A stretch of 57,349 bases of DNA from assembly GCA_009777925.1 (NCBI GenBank), contig WRKX01000003.1, forward strand, positions 1-57,349, given 5' to 3'. Positions 1-8,081 of this stretch are shown one piece after another. The position numbers and the translations under genes were made by a program. Under the pieces are notes generated by a model. The model saw only the letters and a list, made by a program, of their open reading frames with translations, had not been told where the DNA came from and did no database searches. Origin of the DNA: Betaproteobacteria bacterium. Its GTDB lineage: Bacteria > Pseudomonadota > Gammaproteobacteria > Burkholderiales > Rhodocyclaceae. Position 1 is the stretch's first letter; every line of letters begins with the position of its first letter.

Positions 1-1
1 C

Positions 2-76
2 ATGAACATGCTCACCCAACACCCTGATCGCGTCCAATCTTATTTCAATGATCCTAAAACCAAATATGCCGCATAA
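2..76 (+). CDS. 3' end of an unidentified gene (5' part outside the window)
   Basis: An open frame enters from the left edge and stops at TAA 74-76, giving a short hydrophilic tail that ends in KTKYAA. It lies just outside the left end of the IS630-type element. The tail could be the C-terminus of another transposase, but too little is visible to decide. Confidence 0.3.
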   Translation: MNMLTQHPDRVQSYFNDPKTKYAA

Positions 77-173
77 TATTCAATACTTAATGGCCGGGTG
101 AATAGTACAATTGTATAGTTGGCATTCATTTTGCTTTACTGAAGTTGTCGCATGATTTTTGGAGGTTCCGGAC

Positions 174-509
174 ATGGCTTATAGCAAAGACTTTCGTTGC
201 CTGGTTTTGGATTTTGTGGCCAATGGCGGCAGCAAGGCAGAGGCTGCCCGGAGGTTTGGTATTTCTCGGCAGAGCGTGTTTGACTGGTTGAAGCATCCGC
301 CAGATCATAAGCCCGGCAAGCCTGGTCCGAAAGGGAGCCTGAAGTACGATCAGGAAGAGTTGCGAGCTGAGGTACAAGCCAATCCTGATGCCTTGTTGCG
401 TGAGTTGGCAGCTTCGCGCAAGGTGAGCAACAACAGTATTTTCCTTGCGCTCAAGCGCCTTGGGTTTGTCCGTAAAAAAAACTCTACGCTACAGCGAAAG
501 TCTTCGTAA
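174..509 (+). CDS. IS630-type transposase OrfA (helix-turn-helix part)
   Basis: The product has 111 residues. A helix-turn-helix lies near residues 20-45, with the signature ARRFGISRQSVFDWLK, followed by a basic linker and a second winged-helix-like region. ATG 174 is chosen because GGAGG at 161-165 sits 8 bases upstream; an upstream in-frame TTG overlaps that ribosome site and is less likely. The gene ends shortly after a run of eight A (474-481). Ribosomal slippage on such runs joins OrfA to OrfB in several IS630 elements. The +1 frame after this run continues the transposase sequence (KKTLRYSES), which supports a programmed frameshift in the intact ancestor. Confidence 0.8.
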   Translation: MAYSKDFRCLVLDFVANGGSKAEAARRFGISRQSVFDWLKHPPDHKPGKPGPKGSLKYDQEELRAEVQANPDALLRELAASRKVSNNSIFLALKRLGFVRKKNSTLQRKSS

Positions 510-997
510 GCCTTCGCGGACGCGACATTTCCTCAAGCGGCGTTATCAAGCCAATTACCTTCCCCTCTGATGAGACCGGCTTTGCGCCGACAACCTACTG
601 TCCTTATGCCCGAGCGCCGGCAGGCCAAAAGATTATTGGCTACCGGGCAGCCGTCCAGAGACCACGGACTAGCCTACCGGGCGCGTATCATCAAAAGCGC
701 CTGATTGCGCCTATGCTATTTAAAGGTACATGCAATACCATTCTATTCAACGAATGGCTCAAACATTTCCTGTTGCCCGAGCTAACACAACCTTCCCTCA
801 TCATCCCTGACAACGCCGTGTTCCACCGATCACGTTCAACAATGCAACTCATACATGAAGCAGGGCATCGGATGCTATTCATGCCTCCATATTCACTGCA
901 TCTAAACCCCATCGAAAAGCTATGGGCAAACATCAAACGTACATGGCAAAACAAACAACAATATTCCATCGAACAAATTATTCAAGAGTCTAGTTAA
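476..997 (+). pseudogene. IS630-type transposase OrfB (DDE catalytic part), frameshifted
   Basis: The catalytic part is recognisable by SDETGFAPTTY near 566, PDNAVFHRS near 810 and NPIEKLWANIKRTW near 907, which hold the three acidic residues of the DDE triad. The frame entered after the A-run stops at TGA 568-570. The DETGF frame begins next to that stop, so a frameshift with a short loss of the segment before DETGF has broken the gene. The stop of the catalytic frame is at 995-997. This copy should be unable to make active transposase. The inverted copy at the right window edge is intact as far as it is visible. Confidence 0.8.
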
Positions 998-1093
998 TTA
1001 CGGGAAGTACTATAAATCAATAAATTCCATGAATATTCCAGAATGTCCAAAGAAAACACAATATGCCGAAATCAATGCCGATTTTATTCTTGC

Positions 1094-1113
1094 GGACGGC
1101 AATTGCGCCGTCC
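1094..1113 (-). terminator. GC-rich hairpin after the CorC/HlyC-type gene
   Basis: GGACGGC and GCCGTCC form a perfect 7-bp stem with a 6-base loop, 41 bases beyond the stop codon at 1155. There is no clear T-run, so it could instead be a relative of the dispersed TGCAGACGGCAAT repeats in this window. Confidence 0.4.
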
Positions 1114-1154
1114 CCCTTAAAAAGGGTGCTGCCGGAAGAGGCGTAGTTTGCCGA

Positions 1155-2462
1155 TCATAAAGCCGGGCTGGTGTCCGGCGCCTCTGGCAGAGGCGCGAGC
1201 TTTTGCAGGCGGACTGTTTTTACGCTCTTGTCCTGGGTTTGCAGAACTTCCGCCGCCACCTCGCCCAACTTCAGGCTGACCCGCGCTTCCGGTATCTCCT
1301 CCAGGCATTCGAGAATCAGCCCGTTCAGGGTTTTTGGCCCATCAAGCGGAAATTGAAGCCCCAGCTTGCGGTTCAGATCCCGCAGGGTCATGGAGCCATC
1401 CACAATGACGCTGCCGTCCGAACCCCAGTCAAGCGAGCGGGGCGCGCCGGGCAACGACGTGGTAAATTCGCCAACAATCTCTTCCACAATGTCTTCCAGC
1501 GTCACCATCCCCAGAATCTCGCCATACTCGTCGACCACAAAGCCAAAGCGCTGATGATTTTCCTGAAAGAACGCCAATTGGGCTATAAGCGGAGTTCCGG
1601 CAGGAATATAGTAGGGCGCTGCCAGCAGGGCGCGCAGCTCTTCCCCGGTAAAATCCTCAGCGTGCAGCAAAGGCAACGCTCGCCGCACCGAAAGCACCCC
1701 CAGCAATTGATCCAGACTGTCCTGACAGACAGGCAGGCGACGATGACGGCTGGTAATCAGGCGCTTTTTGTTCTCCTCCCAATCCTCGGAAATATCCAGA
1801 AATTCAAGCGCGCCGCGCGGCGTCATAACGTCTTCTACGACAATCCGTTCCAGGTCAAACAGGTTAAGCAGCAAATTGCCATGTTTGGCGGGAATAAGCT
1901 CGCGGCTTTCCATGACCAGAGTGCGTAGCTCTTCCGGCGTCAGTTTGGGCGCATCCGCCGCCGGACGCAACGACATACCAAAAAGGCGAAGCAGCCCGCC
2001 CGCAAACAGGTTGACGAACCAGATTGCCGGATAAAAAATTCGGGAAAGCGGCATCAGGACAAAGGCCAGACATTGGCTCAGGGAATCGGCATGAGTAGCG
2101 CCAATGATTTTCGGCGTAATTTCGGAAAACACCAGAATCACAAAGGTAATCACCAGGGTTGCAATACCCAGTACCCACTCGCTGCTGCCAAAAAGTTTCA
2201 GGCTGATGAAGCCGACCAACGCGGCAGCGGCGGCATTCACAAGATTATTGCCCAGGAGAATAACGCCCAACAAACGATCAGGACGCGCGAGCAGCGCCAG
2301 CGCCAGACGCGCCCCCAGGTTGCCCTTCTCTGCCAGATGCTTCAGCTTGTAGCGATTGGCCGCCATCATTGCCACTTCGCTTAAGGAAAAGAAGGCGGAA
2401 AGCAGCAAAAGCGCGGCCAATATCAGGAAAAGCAGCGAGAGGGGAATGGTGTCCAGGCTCAA
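1155..2462 (-). CDS. HlyC/CorC (CNNM/DUF21) family membrane protein with CBS pair
   Basis: The protein has 435 residues. An N-terminal DUF21/CNNM membrane domain covers about residues 5-200 with four hydrophobic segments. A CBS-domain pair follows (about 210-335), with the family hallmark DEYGEILGMVTLEDIVEEI. A C-terminal CorC_HlyC domain occupies about 350-425. Family members are linked to magnesium or cobalt efflux and resistance; older annotations as hemolysins are misleading. Full-length family size is about 430 residues, so it looks complete. The start is a TTG without a clear ribosome site, so the exact N-terminus is uncertain. It follows ypjD in the same direction, 45 bases after that gene's stop. 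Confidence 0.85.
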   Translation of the reverse strand: MSLDTIPLSLLFLILAALLLLSAFFSLSEVAMMAANRYKLKHLAEKGNLGARLALALLARPDRLLGVILLGNNLVNAAAAALVGFISLKLFGSSEWVLGIATLVITFVILVFSEITPKIIGATHADSLSQCLAFVLMPLSRIFYPAIWFVNLFAGGLLRLFGMSLRPAADAPKLTPEELRTLVMESRELIPAKHGNLLLNLFDLERIVVEDVMTPRGALEFLDISEDWEENKKRLITSRHRRLPVCQDSLDQLLGVLSVRRALPLLHAEDFTGEELRALLAAPYYIPAGTPLIAQLAFFQENHQRFGFVVDEYGEILGMVTLEDIVEEIVGEFTTSLPGAPRSLDWGSDGSVIVDGSMTLRDLNRKLGLQFPLDGPKTLNGLILECLEEIPEARVSLKLGEVAAEVLQTQDKSVKTVRLQKLAPLPEAPDTSPAL

Positions 2463-2507
2463 GGTTGCAAGCGCCGTAAGGCAAAAAGTCGAGGCCAGTC
2501 GTAATTT

Positions 2508-3362
2508 TCAGGCGCGCCCCAGGAGAACTTCCAGGACAAACTGTTTGCCTATATAAGCCAGCAGAAGCGCGCAGAAGCCGGCAATCGTCCAATTGAGCGC
2601 CCGCCGTCCCCGCCAGCCATAGATGTGACGCCCGATCAGCAGAATGGCAAAAATAAGCCAGGACAGAACGCCGAATACGGTTTTATGGTCGAAAGTCAGA
2701 GCTCTGCCGAAAATCTCTTCAGAATACAAAAATCCGCTCCCCAAAGCCAGCGTCAAGAGGACAAAGGCAATATTGAGAATACGAAACAGCAAGGCTTCAA
2801 GAGCAAGCAGCGGCGGCATATTGCCGATCCGCCGGGAAGAAACGCGAGACGGGGAATGCAGACGCCTTTCCAATAAGCCCATAAAAATCGCGTGCGCCAC
2901 CGCCAGCGCAAAGAAACCACAGGCGAGCATGGTAACCAGCAAATGAAAGCGAAAACTCAACGCGCCGATATGCGCGACGGTGTGCGTATTCGGAAAAATG
3001 AGCGGCAAAAAAGCGGCCAGCGCAGCCGACAGAAGCACAATGGGCTGAATGCCGTCCAGCCTCACCTGAAAACTTTCCAGCCAGTAAATCAACACAGCGA
3101 GCCAGGCCATCAAACAGAAAGCCAGGGCAAAGGAGAATTGCATACCGCCCTGCCCAAAGAGCAAGCCCTGTAACCCAGTGGCATGTATGACCATGGTCAT
3201 GCCGACGAGGAATTTTTCCACCCGGATCACCCGGACAGACAGCGGTAACGCGCCGCTTTCCGACCAACGGCTTTTCCAGAAACGCACCCCAAGCGCGAAA
3301 TAAAGCGCTCCGGCAAAGGCAAGAAGGAAGGAGAAAAGCGAGAGCTGATTTACAATAAGCAT
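2508..3362 (-). CDS. Cytochrome c assembly (CcsA/HemX-like) membrane protein, YpjD type
   Basis: A 284-residue inner-membrane protein with about eight hydrophobic segments. Histidines conserved in the CcsA/CcmC superfamily are visible in the SFRFHLLVTMLACGFF, TFDHKTVFGVLSW and IGRHIYGWRGRRALNW regions. This small YpjD-type member is found beside ffh in many proteobacteria, as here, and its exact role is not settled; heme handling or cytochrome assembly is inferred from the superfamily. Its start codon is only 24 bases from that of ffh on the other strand, so the two divergent promoters must overlap each other's coding sequence or share a tiny control region. Confidence 0.85.
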   Translation of the reverse strand: MLIVNQLSLFSFLLAFAGALYFALGVRFWKSRWSESGALPLSVRVIRVEKFLVGMTMVIHATGLQGLLFGQGGMQFSFALAFCLMAWLAVLIYWLESFQVRLDGIQPIVLLSAALAAFLPLIFPNTHTVAHIGALSFRFHLLVTMLACGFFALAVAHAIFMGLLERRLHSPSRVSSRRIGNMPPLLALEALLFRILNIAFVLLTLALGSGFLYSEEIFGRALTFDHKTVFGVLSWLIFAILLIGRHIYGWRGRRALNWTIAGFCALLLAYIGKQFVLEVLLGRA

Positions 3363-3386
3363 TCCAAGATTTTACCTGAAGCTGCC

Positions 3387-4736
3387 ATGCTTGATAACCT
3401 GACGCAACGCCTTTCCAAAATCGTAAAAACCCTGCGCGGCGAAGCGCGCCTGACCGAAGCCAATATCGGCGAAGCGTTGCGAGAGATTCGCATGGCTCTT
3501 CTGGAGGCCGACGTAGCCTTGCCGGTCATCAAGGATTTCATCGCCATCGTGAAAGAAAAGGCCGTCGGCGAGGAAGTGGTCGGTTCGCTAACCCCCGGTC
3601 AGGCTTTGGTTGGTGTAGTGCATCGAGAGTTGGTCACGCTCATGGGCGGCGCGCACGCCTCCCTCAATCTGGCAACCCAGCCGCCTGCCGTTTTGTTGAT
3701 GGCCGGTTTGCAGGGCGCGGGGAAAACCACAACCGTCGGCAAGCTCGGTAAATTCCTGAAAGAACAACAGAAGAAAAAAGTGCTCGCTGTTTCGGTAGAC
3801 GTCTATCGGCCAGCCGCCATCGAGCAGTTAAAAACCGTTGCCCAAAACGCCGGCATTGAATATTTCCCCTCGACACGCAACGAAAAACCGGAGGACATTG
3901 CCCGTGCTGCCGTTGATTGGGCGCGGCGGCATTACTTCGACGTGCTCATCGTCGACACCGCAGGCCGCCTGAGTATTGACGAAGCGATGATGGCGGAAAT
4001 TCAGATGTTGCACGCTACCCTCTCCCCGATCGAAACCCTGTTCGTGGTAGACGCCATGCTGGGACAGGACGCGGTCAATACTGCCCGCGCCTTTAACGAA
4101 GCGCTGCCTCTGACCGGCATCGTGCTGACCAAACTGGATGGCGATGCGCGGGGCGGGGCGGCGTTGTCCGTGCGTCACGTCACCGGCAAGCCTATCAAAT
4201 TTTCCGGAGTGGGCGAAAAACTGACCGGCCTGGAAGCATTCCATCCCGAACGCATGGCTTCGCGCATCCTCGGCATGGGCGATGTCCTGTCGCTGATTGA
4301 GGAAGTCCAGAAAGGCGTCGACGAAGAAGAGGCGCTGGCGCTGGCAAAAAAACTGAAGTCTGGCAAGGGTTTTGATCTGGAAGATTTCAAGAATCAAATC
4401 GGCCAGATGCGCAAGATGGGAGGCATGACGGCGCTGATGGACAAACTTCCCGCGCAACTGGCGCAGGCCGCCGGCCAACTCCCCAGCGGCACGGAAGACC
4501 GGATGATCCGCCGGGTCGAAGGCATCATCAACTCCATGACCCCGGAAGAACGCAAAAAACCTGATATTCTGAAAGCCAGTCGCAAACGGCGCATCGCCAC
4601 CGGCGCGGGAGTCGAAGTGCAGGAAGTCAACCGGATTCTAAAACAGTTTGAACAGACCCAAAAAATGATGAAACACCTGAGCAAAGGCGGCATCGGCAAA
4701 TTGATGCGTGGCATGAAAGGCATGTTGCCTTTCTGA
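3387..4736 (+). CDS. ffh: Signal recognition particle protein Ffh (SRP54)
   Basis: The GTPase of the signal recognition particle. It binds 4.5S RNA and signal peptides of nascent membrane proteins and docks with FtsY. The 449-residue product shows the N domain (1-90) and the G domain (about 100-295), with P-loop GLQGAGKTTTVGK, DTAGRLS and TKLDGDARGG. The methionine-rich M domain (about 300-449) contains RMIRRVEGIINSM and RKRRIATGAGVEVQEVNRIL. Length and motifs are those of a complete Ffh. No 4.5S RNA gene was recognised in the window. Confidence 0.98.
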   Translation: MLDNLTQRLSKIVKTLRGEARLTEANIGEALREIRMALLEADVALPVIKDFIAIVKEKAVGEEVVGSLTPGQALVGVVHRELVTLMGGAHASLNLATQPPAVLLMAGLQGAGKTTTVGKLGKFLKEQQKKKVLAVSVDVYRPAAIEQLKTVAQNAGIEYFPSTRNEKPEDIARAAVDWARRHYFDVLIVDTAGRLSIDEAMMAEIQMLHATLSPIETLFVVDAMLGQDAVNTARAFNEALPLTGIVLTKLDGDARGGAALSVRHVTGKPIKFSGVGEKLTGLEAFHPERMASRILGMGDVLSLIEEVQKGVDEEEALALAKKLKSGKGFDLEDFKNQIGQMRKMGGMTALMDKLPAQLAQAAGQLPSGTEDRMIRRVEGIINSMTPEERKKPDILKASRKRRIATGAGVEVQEVNRILKQFEQTQKMMKHLSKGGIGKLMRGMKGMLPF

Positions 4737-4760
4737 TTACTCATCCATTATTTTCTGACC

Positions 4761-5840
4761 ATGTTCCCGCGTTTTTTTCCCCTTCGTCTCTTTCCTTCGT
4801 CTGAAATTTTCATGCTCTCTCGCGTTCTCGCTTTCCTCCCCGCGTTCTTCGTAATCGTTGCCGCCTTCTACTACCTTCCTGTTCGCAGCAAGGAACCCAG
4901 CATTGCCGAAATGCCTGCCGCGCAAACCTTCGCGCAGGAAATGCGCGAGAAGCACGGCATGGATGAAGCCGATCTGCTGCGCCGCTTTGCCAGGCTGACG
5001 CCCAACCATCGCGTCCTTAAACTCATTGCTCCGCCCGCTCCCGGCTCCACTTCGCAACGTTCATGGCAACGTTACCGCAGCCGCTTTATTGAACACAAAC
5101 GCATCCAGCAGGGACTTGATTTCTGGCAACAGCACGCCGCCACCCTGAAGCGGGCGGAAGCAGCTTACGGTGTGCCGGCGGAAATCATCGTCGCCATCAT
5201 CGGAGTCGAAACCTTCTACGGGCAGAATACCGGAAGTTTCAACGCCTTTTCCACTCTCACCACCCTCGCTTTTTACGACCCCAATCGCTCCGCTTTTTTC
5301 CGGCAGGAGCTTGAGCAACTTCTGCTTCTGGCGCGTGAAAATAACCGGAACCCGGAAAGCTATACCGGCTCTTACGCGGGCGCGCTTGGCATTCCCCAAT
5401 TCCTGCCCGGCAGCCTGCGCCGCTACGCGGTGGATTTTGACAACGACGGAATCATTGATCTTGCCGACAGCGAAGACGACGCCATCGGCAGCGTCGCCAG
5501 CTTTCTCGCCGCGCACGGCTGGCAAAAAAACGCGCCTATCGCCATTCCCGTCCGCATGCCTGATAATTTGCCGCCGGAAACACTTGCCACCTGGCTGGAA
5601 GGCGGCATTCGCCCGTCTCTCCCCGCGACCGTTCTTTTAGCTGCCGGAGTTGCTGCCGAACCTTTCGAGGGCGCTGACCTCAATGTAACCCTGATTGACC
5701 TCGCTACCCCGGATGTCCCGACTGAATACTGGCTGGGTTTTGAAAATTTTTACGTCCTGACCCGCTACAACCGTTCCAGCTTTTACGCCATGTCGGTCTT
5801 TCAGCTTGCCGAGCAAATCGCCCTGGCAAGAAAACGCTGA
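4761..5840 (+). CDS. mltB: Lytic murein transglycosylase B (MltB family)
   Basis: Cleaves the MurNAc-GlcNAc bond of peptidoglycan, forming 1,6-anhydro ends. The 359-residue product has an N-terminal hydrophobic segment (about residues 19-40 from ATG 4761). The MltB catalytic domain follows, with the catalytic glutamate in GVETFYGQNTGSF near residue 150 and the conserved SYAGALGIPQFLPGS and DFDNDGIIDLADSEDDAIGS stretches. No lipobox cysteine follows the hydrophobic segment, so it is probably membrane-anchored or secreted rather than a lipoprotein. ATG 4812 is an alternative start placing the hydrophobic segment at the very N-terminus. It lies 24 bases after ffh and may be read through from it. 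Confidence 0.92.
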   Translation: MFPRFFPLRLFPSSEIFMLSRVLAFLPAFFVIVAAFYYLPVRSKEPSIAEMPAAQTFAQEMREKHGMDEADLLRRFARLTPNHRVLKLIAPPAPGSTSQRSWQRYRSRFIEHKRIQQGLDFWQQHAATLKRAEAAYGVPAEIIVAIIGVETFYGQNTGSFNAFSTLTTLAFYDPNRSAFFRQELEQLLLLARENNRNPESYTGSYAGALGIPQFLPGSLRRYAVDFDNDGIIDLADSEDDAIGSVASFLAAHGWQKNAPIAIPVRMPDNLPPETLATWLEGGIRPSLPATVLLAAGVAAEPFEGADLNVTLIDLATPDVPTEYWLGFENFYVLTRYNRSSFYAMSVFQLAEQIALARKR

Positions 5841-6026
5841 AGTCCAGACGCCGACAAGCGGCGTTCTCTGGATATAACTATTCGTTTATAGTAATTGCTC
5901 AGAGCGGTTGAAAATATCAGCCGCCGCTTTTGTTTAATAGCAACCATCACCCTTTTCGCAGGTCGGGGTAAGCATAGCGAACCTCAACATTCGAGATTGT
6001 GAAACCACAATTATGGAGATTTGATT

Positions 6027-6149
6027 ATGCGCATTGGCCTTGGATTAGTGTTAATCGTGGCGGTTGTTGTGATAATCGTCATGAAAATCGTACTCTATTT
6101 CGGCAAAAAGCATGTCGAGAAAGAAATCAAGCGCGACTCTGATAAATAA
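6027..6149 (+). CDS. Small single-pass membrane protein, 40 residues
   Basis: ATG 6027 is preceded by GGAG at 6015-6018 and the frame runs to TAA 6147. The product begins with a strongly hydrophobic stretch (about residues 3-26, rich in V, I and L) and ends in a charged tail with KKHVEKEIKRDSDK. The pattern is of a one-helix inner-membrane microprotein with a cytoplasmic basic and acidic tail. No family was recognised. The ribosome site and the hydrophobic-then-charged layout are the evidence that it is real. Confidence 0.55.
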   Translation: MRIGLGLVLIVAVVVIIVMKIVLYFGKKHVEKEIKRDSDK

Positions 6150-6262
6150 AACGACTACCGGGTATAGCCACTCTTTCGCGCAGAAACTAACCCATCAGTC
6201 ATTCCAGCGCAGGCATACTGCTGGCTGGAGTATTTTTTCATCCAACCCAGTATGGTTTGGCG

Positions 6263-6375
6263 TAAGTGATTTTACGTAGGGGCGCGATTTATCGCGCCCT
6301 GAGTATTGCTGCCTGCAAGACATTGCCGTCTGCAAGACCGATTTATCGCGCCCTGAACATTGCAGTCTGCAAGAA
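6263..6375. repeat. Dispersed palindromic repeat cluster (GCGCGATTTATCGCGCC and TGCAAGAC units)
   Basis: AAGTGATTTTACGTAGG leads into a palindrome GGCGCGATTTATCGCGCC. This is followed by GTCTGCAAGAC-type units and a second ATTTATCGCGCCCTGA copy with a further TGCAAGA unit. The first part matches 32212-32255 in inverse orientation, and the other units recur at 54068-54210, 31185-31205 and 35258-35278. It lies between mltB and the 3' end of rmuC, where hairpins could end transcription from both sides. Together with the 40-residue gene it accounts for the 5841-6488 interval. Confidence 0.75.
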
Positions 6376-6488
6376 AATAAAACAGCCGGTTTCATCGTAA
6401 AACTAACTTCGGTTTGAAACCCCTTCCTTGTTCGTTTTGAGCTACAGGCATGAATGTCTGTCGCTAATTTCTTGCTGCTCTGCGTATT

Positions 6489-7877
6489 TCAGTCCGTTGC
6501 CTCTTCCTCCCAGCCGTCTTCGCTGCCGTTATCCAGCAACCTTTCCCCAGGACATTCCCCGCCAGACATGTCTGGCAAACTTTCCGCTTCCGGCAGGCTT
6601 TCGACCGCTTTCAGCCTTTTCGACACGGCGCGGGTACGAACTTCGGCCTTGTCAATGCTGTTTGTCGCTTCCTGCAATTTTTTTCTGGTGTGCGCTAATG
6701 CCTCGCCAAAACGGGCAAATTCGCCCTTAACCGCGCCCAAAACCGCCCAGACTTCCGCCGAGCGTTGCTCTATCGCCAGTGTGCGAAAGCCCATCTGCAA
6801 ACTGTTCAGGAGCGCCGCCAGGGTCGAAGGCCCGGCCAGATTGATGCGCCATTCGCGTTGCAGGGTATCCGCCAGACCCGGACGGCGTAGCGCCTCGGCA
6901 TACAAGCCTTCAATGGGCAAATAAAGAATGGCGAAATCGGTCGTATCCGGCGGCGCGACGTACTTTTCCCGAATGCGCCGCGCTTCCAGCTTCAAACACG
7001 CCTCCAGCCTTCTACCCGCCTCTTCCGCCGCTGCCGGTTCGCCCGCCTCCTGCGCTTCCAGCAGACGCTGGTAATCCTCCAGCGGAAATTTGGCGTCAAT
7101 GGGAAGCCAAACCGGACTATCGGCCGCCCTGCCGGGCAGACGAATCGCAAATTCCACCCGCTCATTGCTGCCGGGCCGGGTAGCGACATTGGCCGCGTAC
7201 TGTCCCGCCGTCAACATCTGCTCCAACAGATTCGCCAGTTGCACTTCGCCCCATGAACCGCGTGTTTTCACATTGGCAAACACCCGCTTTAAATCCCCGA
7301 CTCCGGCGGCCAGGCCCTGCATTTCGCCCAGCCCGCGGTGCACCAGTTCCAGGCGTTCGCTCACCAGTTTGAAAGATTCGCCCAGCCTTTGCTCCAGAGT
7401 GGCATGCAGCTTTTCATCAACCGTGCGCCGCATTTCATCGAGTTTGCCCGCGTTTTCCGCCTGCAAGGCTTGCAGGCGCGTTTCCACCGCGCCGCGCAAT
7501 TGCTCAAAGCGGCTATCCAGAGAACCGGAGACGCGAGTAAATTCCTGGGCAAACGCGCCCAGGCGCTCGTTCTGCCCTTGTCCTAATTGCCCGATGGATT
7601 GGGTAAGCGTCTGGCTCAAATCCTGAAAAAAGCGGCTTTGTCCCTGCCCGCGTTCTTCCCGTTCCCGCGCCGCCTGTTCCAGGGCTTCCCGCCGGATCGA
7701 AGCCATCCCGTCACGAAAAAGCTGCTCCAGACGATCCAGACGCATGACAATATCTTCATGCGCCGCTGCCCATCTGTCTTTATCCCTCCCTTTTCGCAAA
7801 CGCCAACAGAGAAAAAACACGCCCGCAAGCAGCAGCGCCTGCAAAATAAAGAGAGAGACAGGAAACAAGGAAGACAT
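6489..7877 (-). CDS. rmuC: DNA recombination protein RmuC
   Basis: RmuC is a predicted nuclease-fold protein that limits inversions at short inverted repeats. The 462-residue product starts with a membrane helix (about residues 5-25), then a long coiled coil rich in E, Q and R (about 35-190). The RmuC domain follows, with KTRGSWGEVQLANLLEQML, LPIDAKFPLEDYQRL and TTDFAILYLPIEGLYAEAL. ATG 7877 is chosen because it puts the helix at the N-terminus; the frame extends 24 codons further up. A C-terminal extension after the domain is acidic. Divergent from paaK. Confidence 0.92.
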   Translation of the reverse strand: MSSLFPVSLFILQALLLAGVFFLCWRLRKGRDKDRWAAAHEDIVMRLDRLEQLFRDGMASIRREALEQAAREREERGQGQSRFFQDLSQTLTQSIGQLGQGQNERLGAFAQEFTRVSGSLDSRFEQLRGAVETRLQALQAENAGKLDEMRRTVDEKLHATLEQRLGESFKLVSERLELVHRGLGEMQGLAAGVGDLKRVFANVKTRGSWGEVQLANLLEQMLTAGQYAANVATRPGSNERVEFAIRLPGRAADSPVWLPIDAKFPLEDYQRLLEAQEAGEPAAAEEAGRRLEACLKLEARRIREKYVAPPDTTDFAILYLPIEGLYAEALRRPGLADTLQREWRINLAGPSTLAALLNSLQMGFRTLAIEQRSAEVWAVLGAVKGEFARFGEALAHTRKKLQEATNSIDKAEVRTRAVSKRLKAVESLPEAESLPDMSGGECPGERLLDNGSEDGWEEEATD

Positions 7878-8081
7878 CAAAGCGCACCCTGGCAGATAAG
7901 AAAAAACGTATTGTGACTCATATCGCAAAATCGGAAGCCAGCGTAACACGAATCAACGACGCCATTTGGACTTGTGCCATAAACAGGCGTTTATAAAAGG
8001 CAAAAGCCCCGTAATCAATCGCGCATTCGCCCGACACAGGCTATCATATTCAGATGTGCCACTACTTATCGAGTCCCAGCC

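Larger units (their letters stand above)
103..1012 (+). mobile_element. IS630-type insertion sequence, degenerate copy 1
   Basis: The element holds an orfA with a helix-turn-helix and a broken orfB with the DDE signature of the IS630/Tc1-mariner group. The right end reads TAGTACTTCCCGTAATTA on the minus strand, ending at 1012 and followed by a TA. The left end is less certain: TAGTAC at 103-108 matches only the first bases of the right end and is not preceded by TA. An inverted copy with a nearly identical end starts at 57143, and the same terminal sequence bounds the 91-bp MITE at 14125. Confidence 0.8.
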
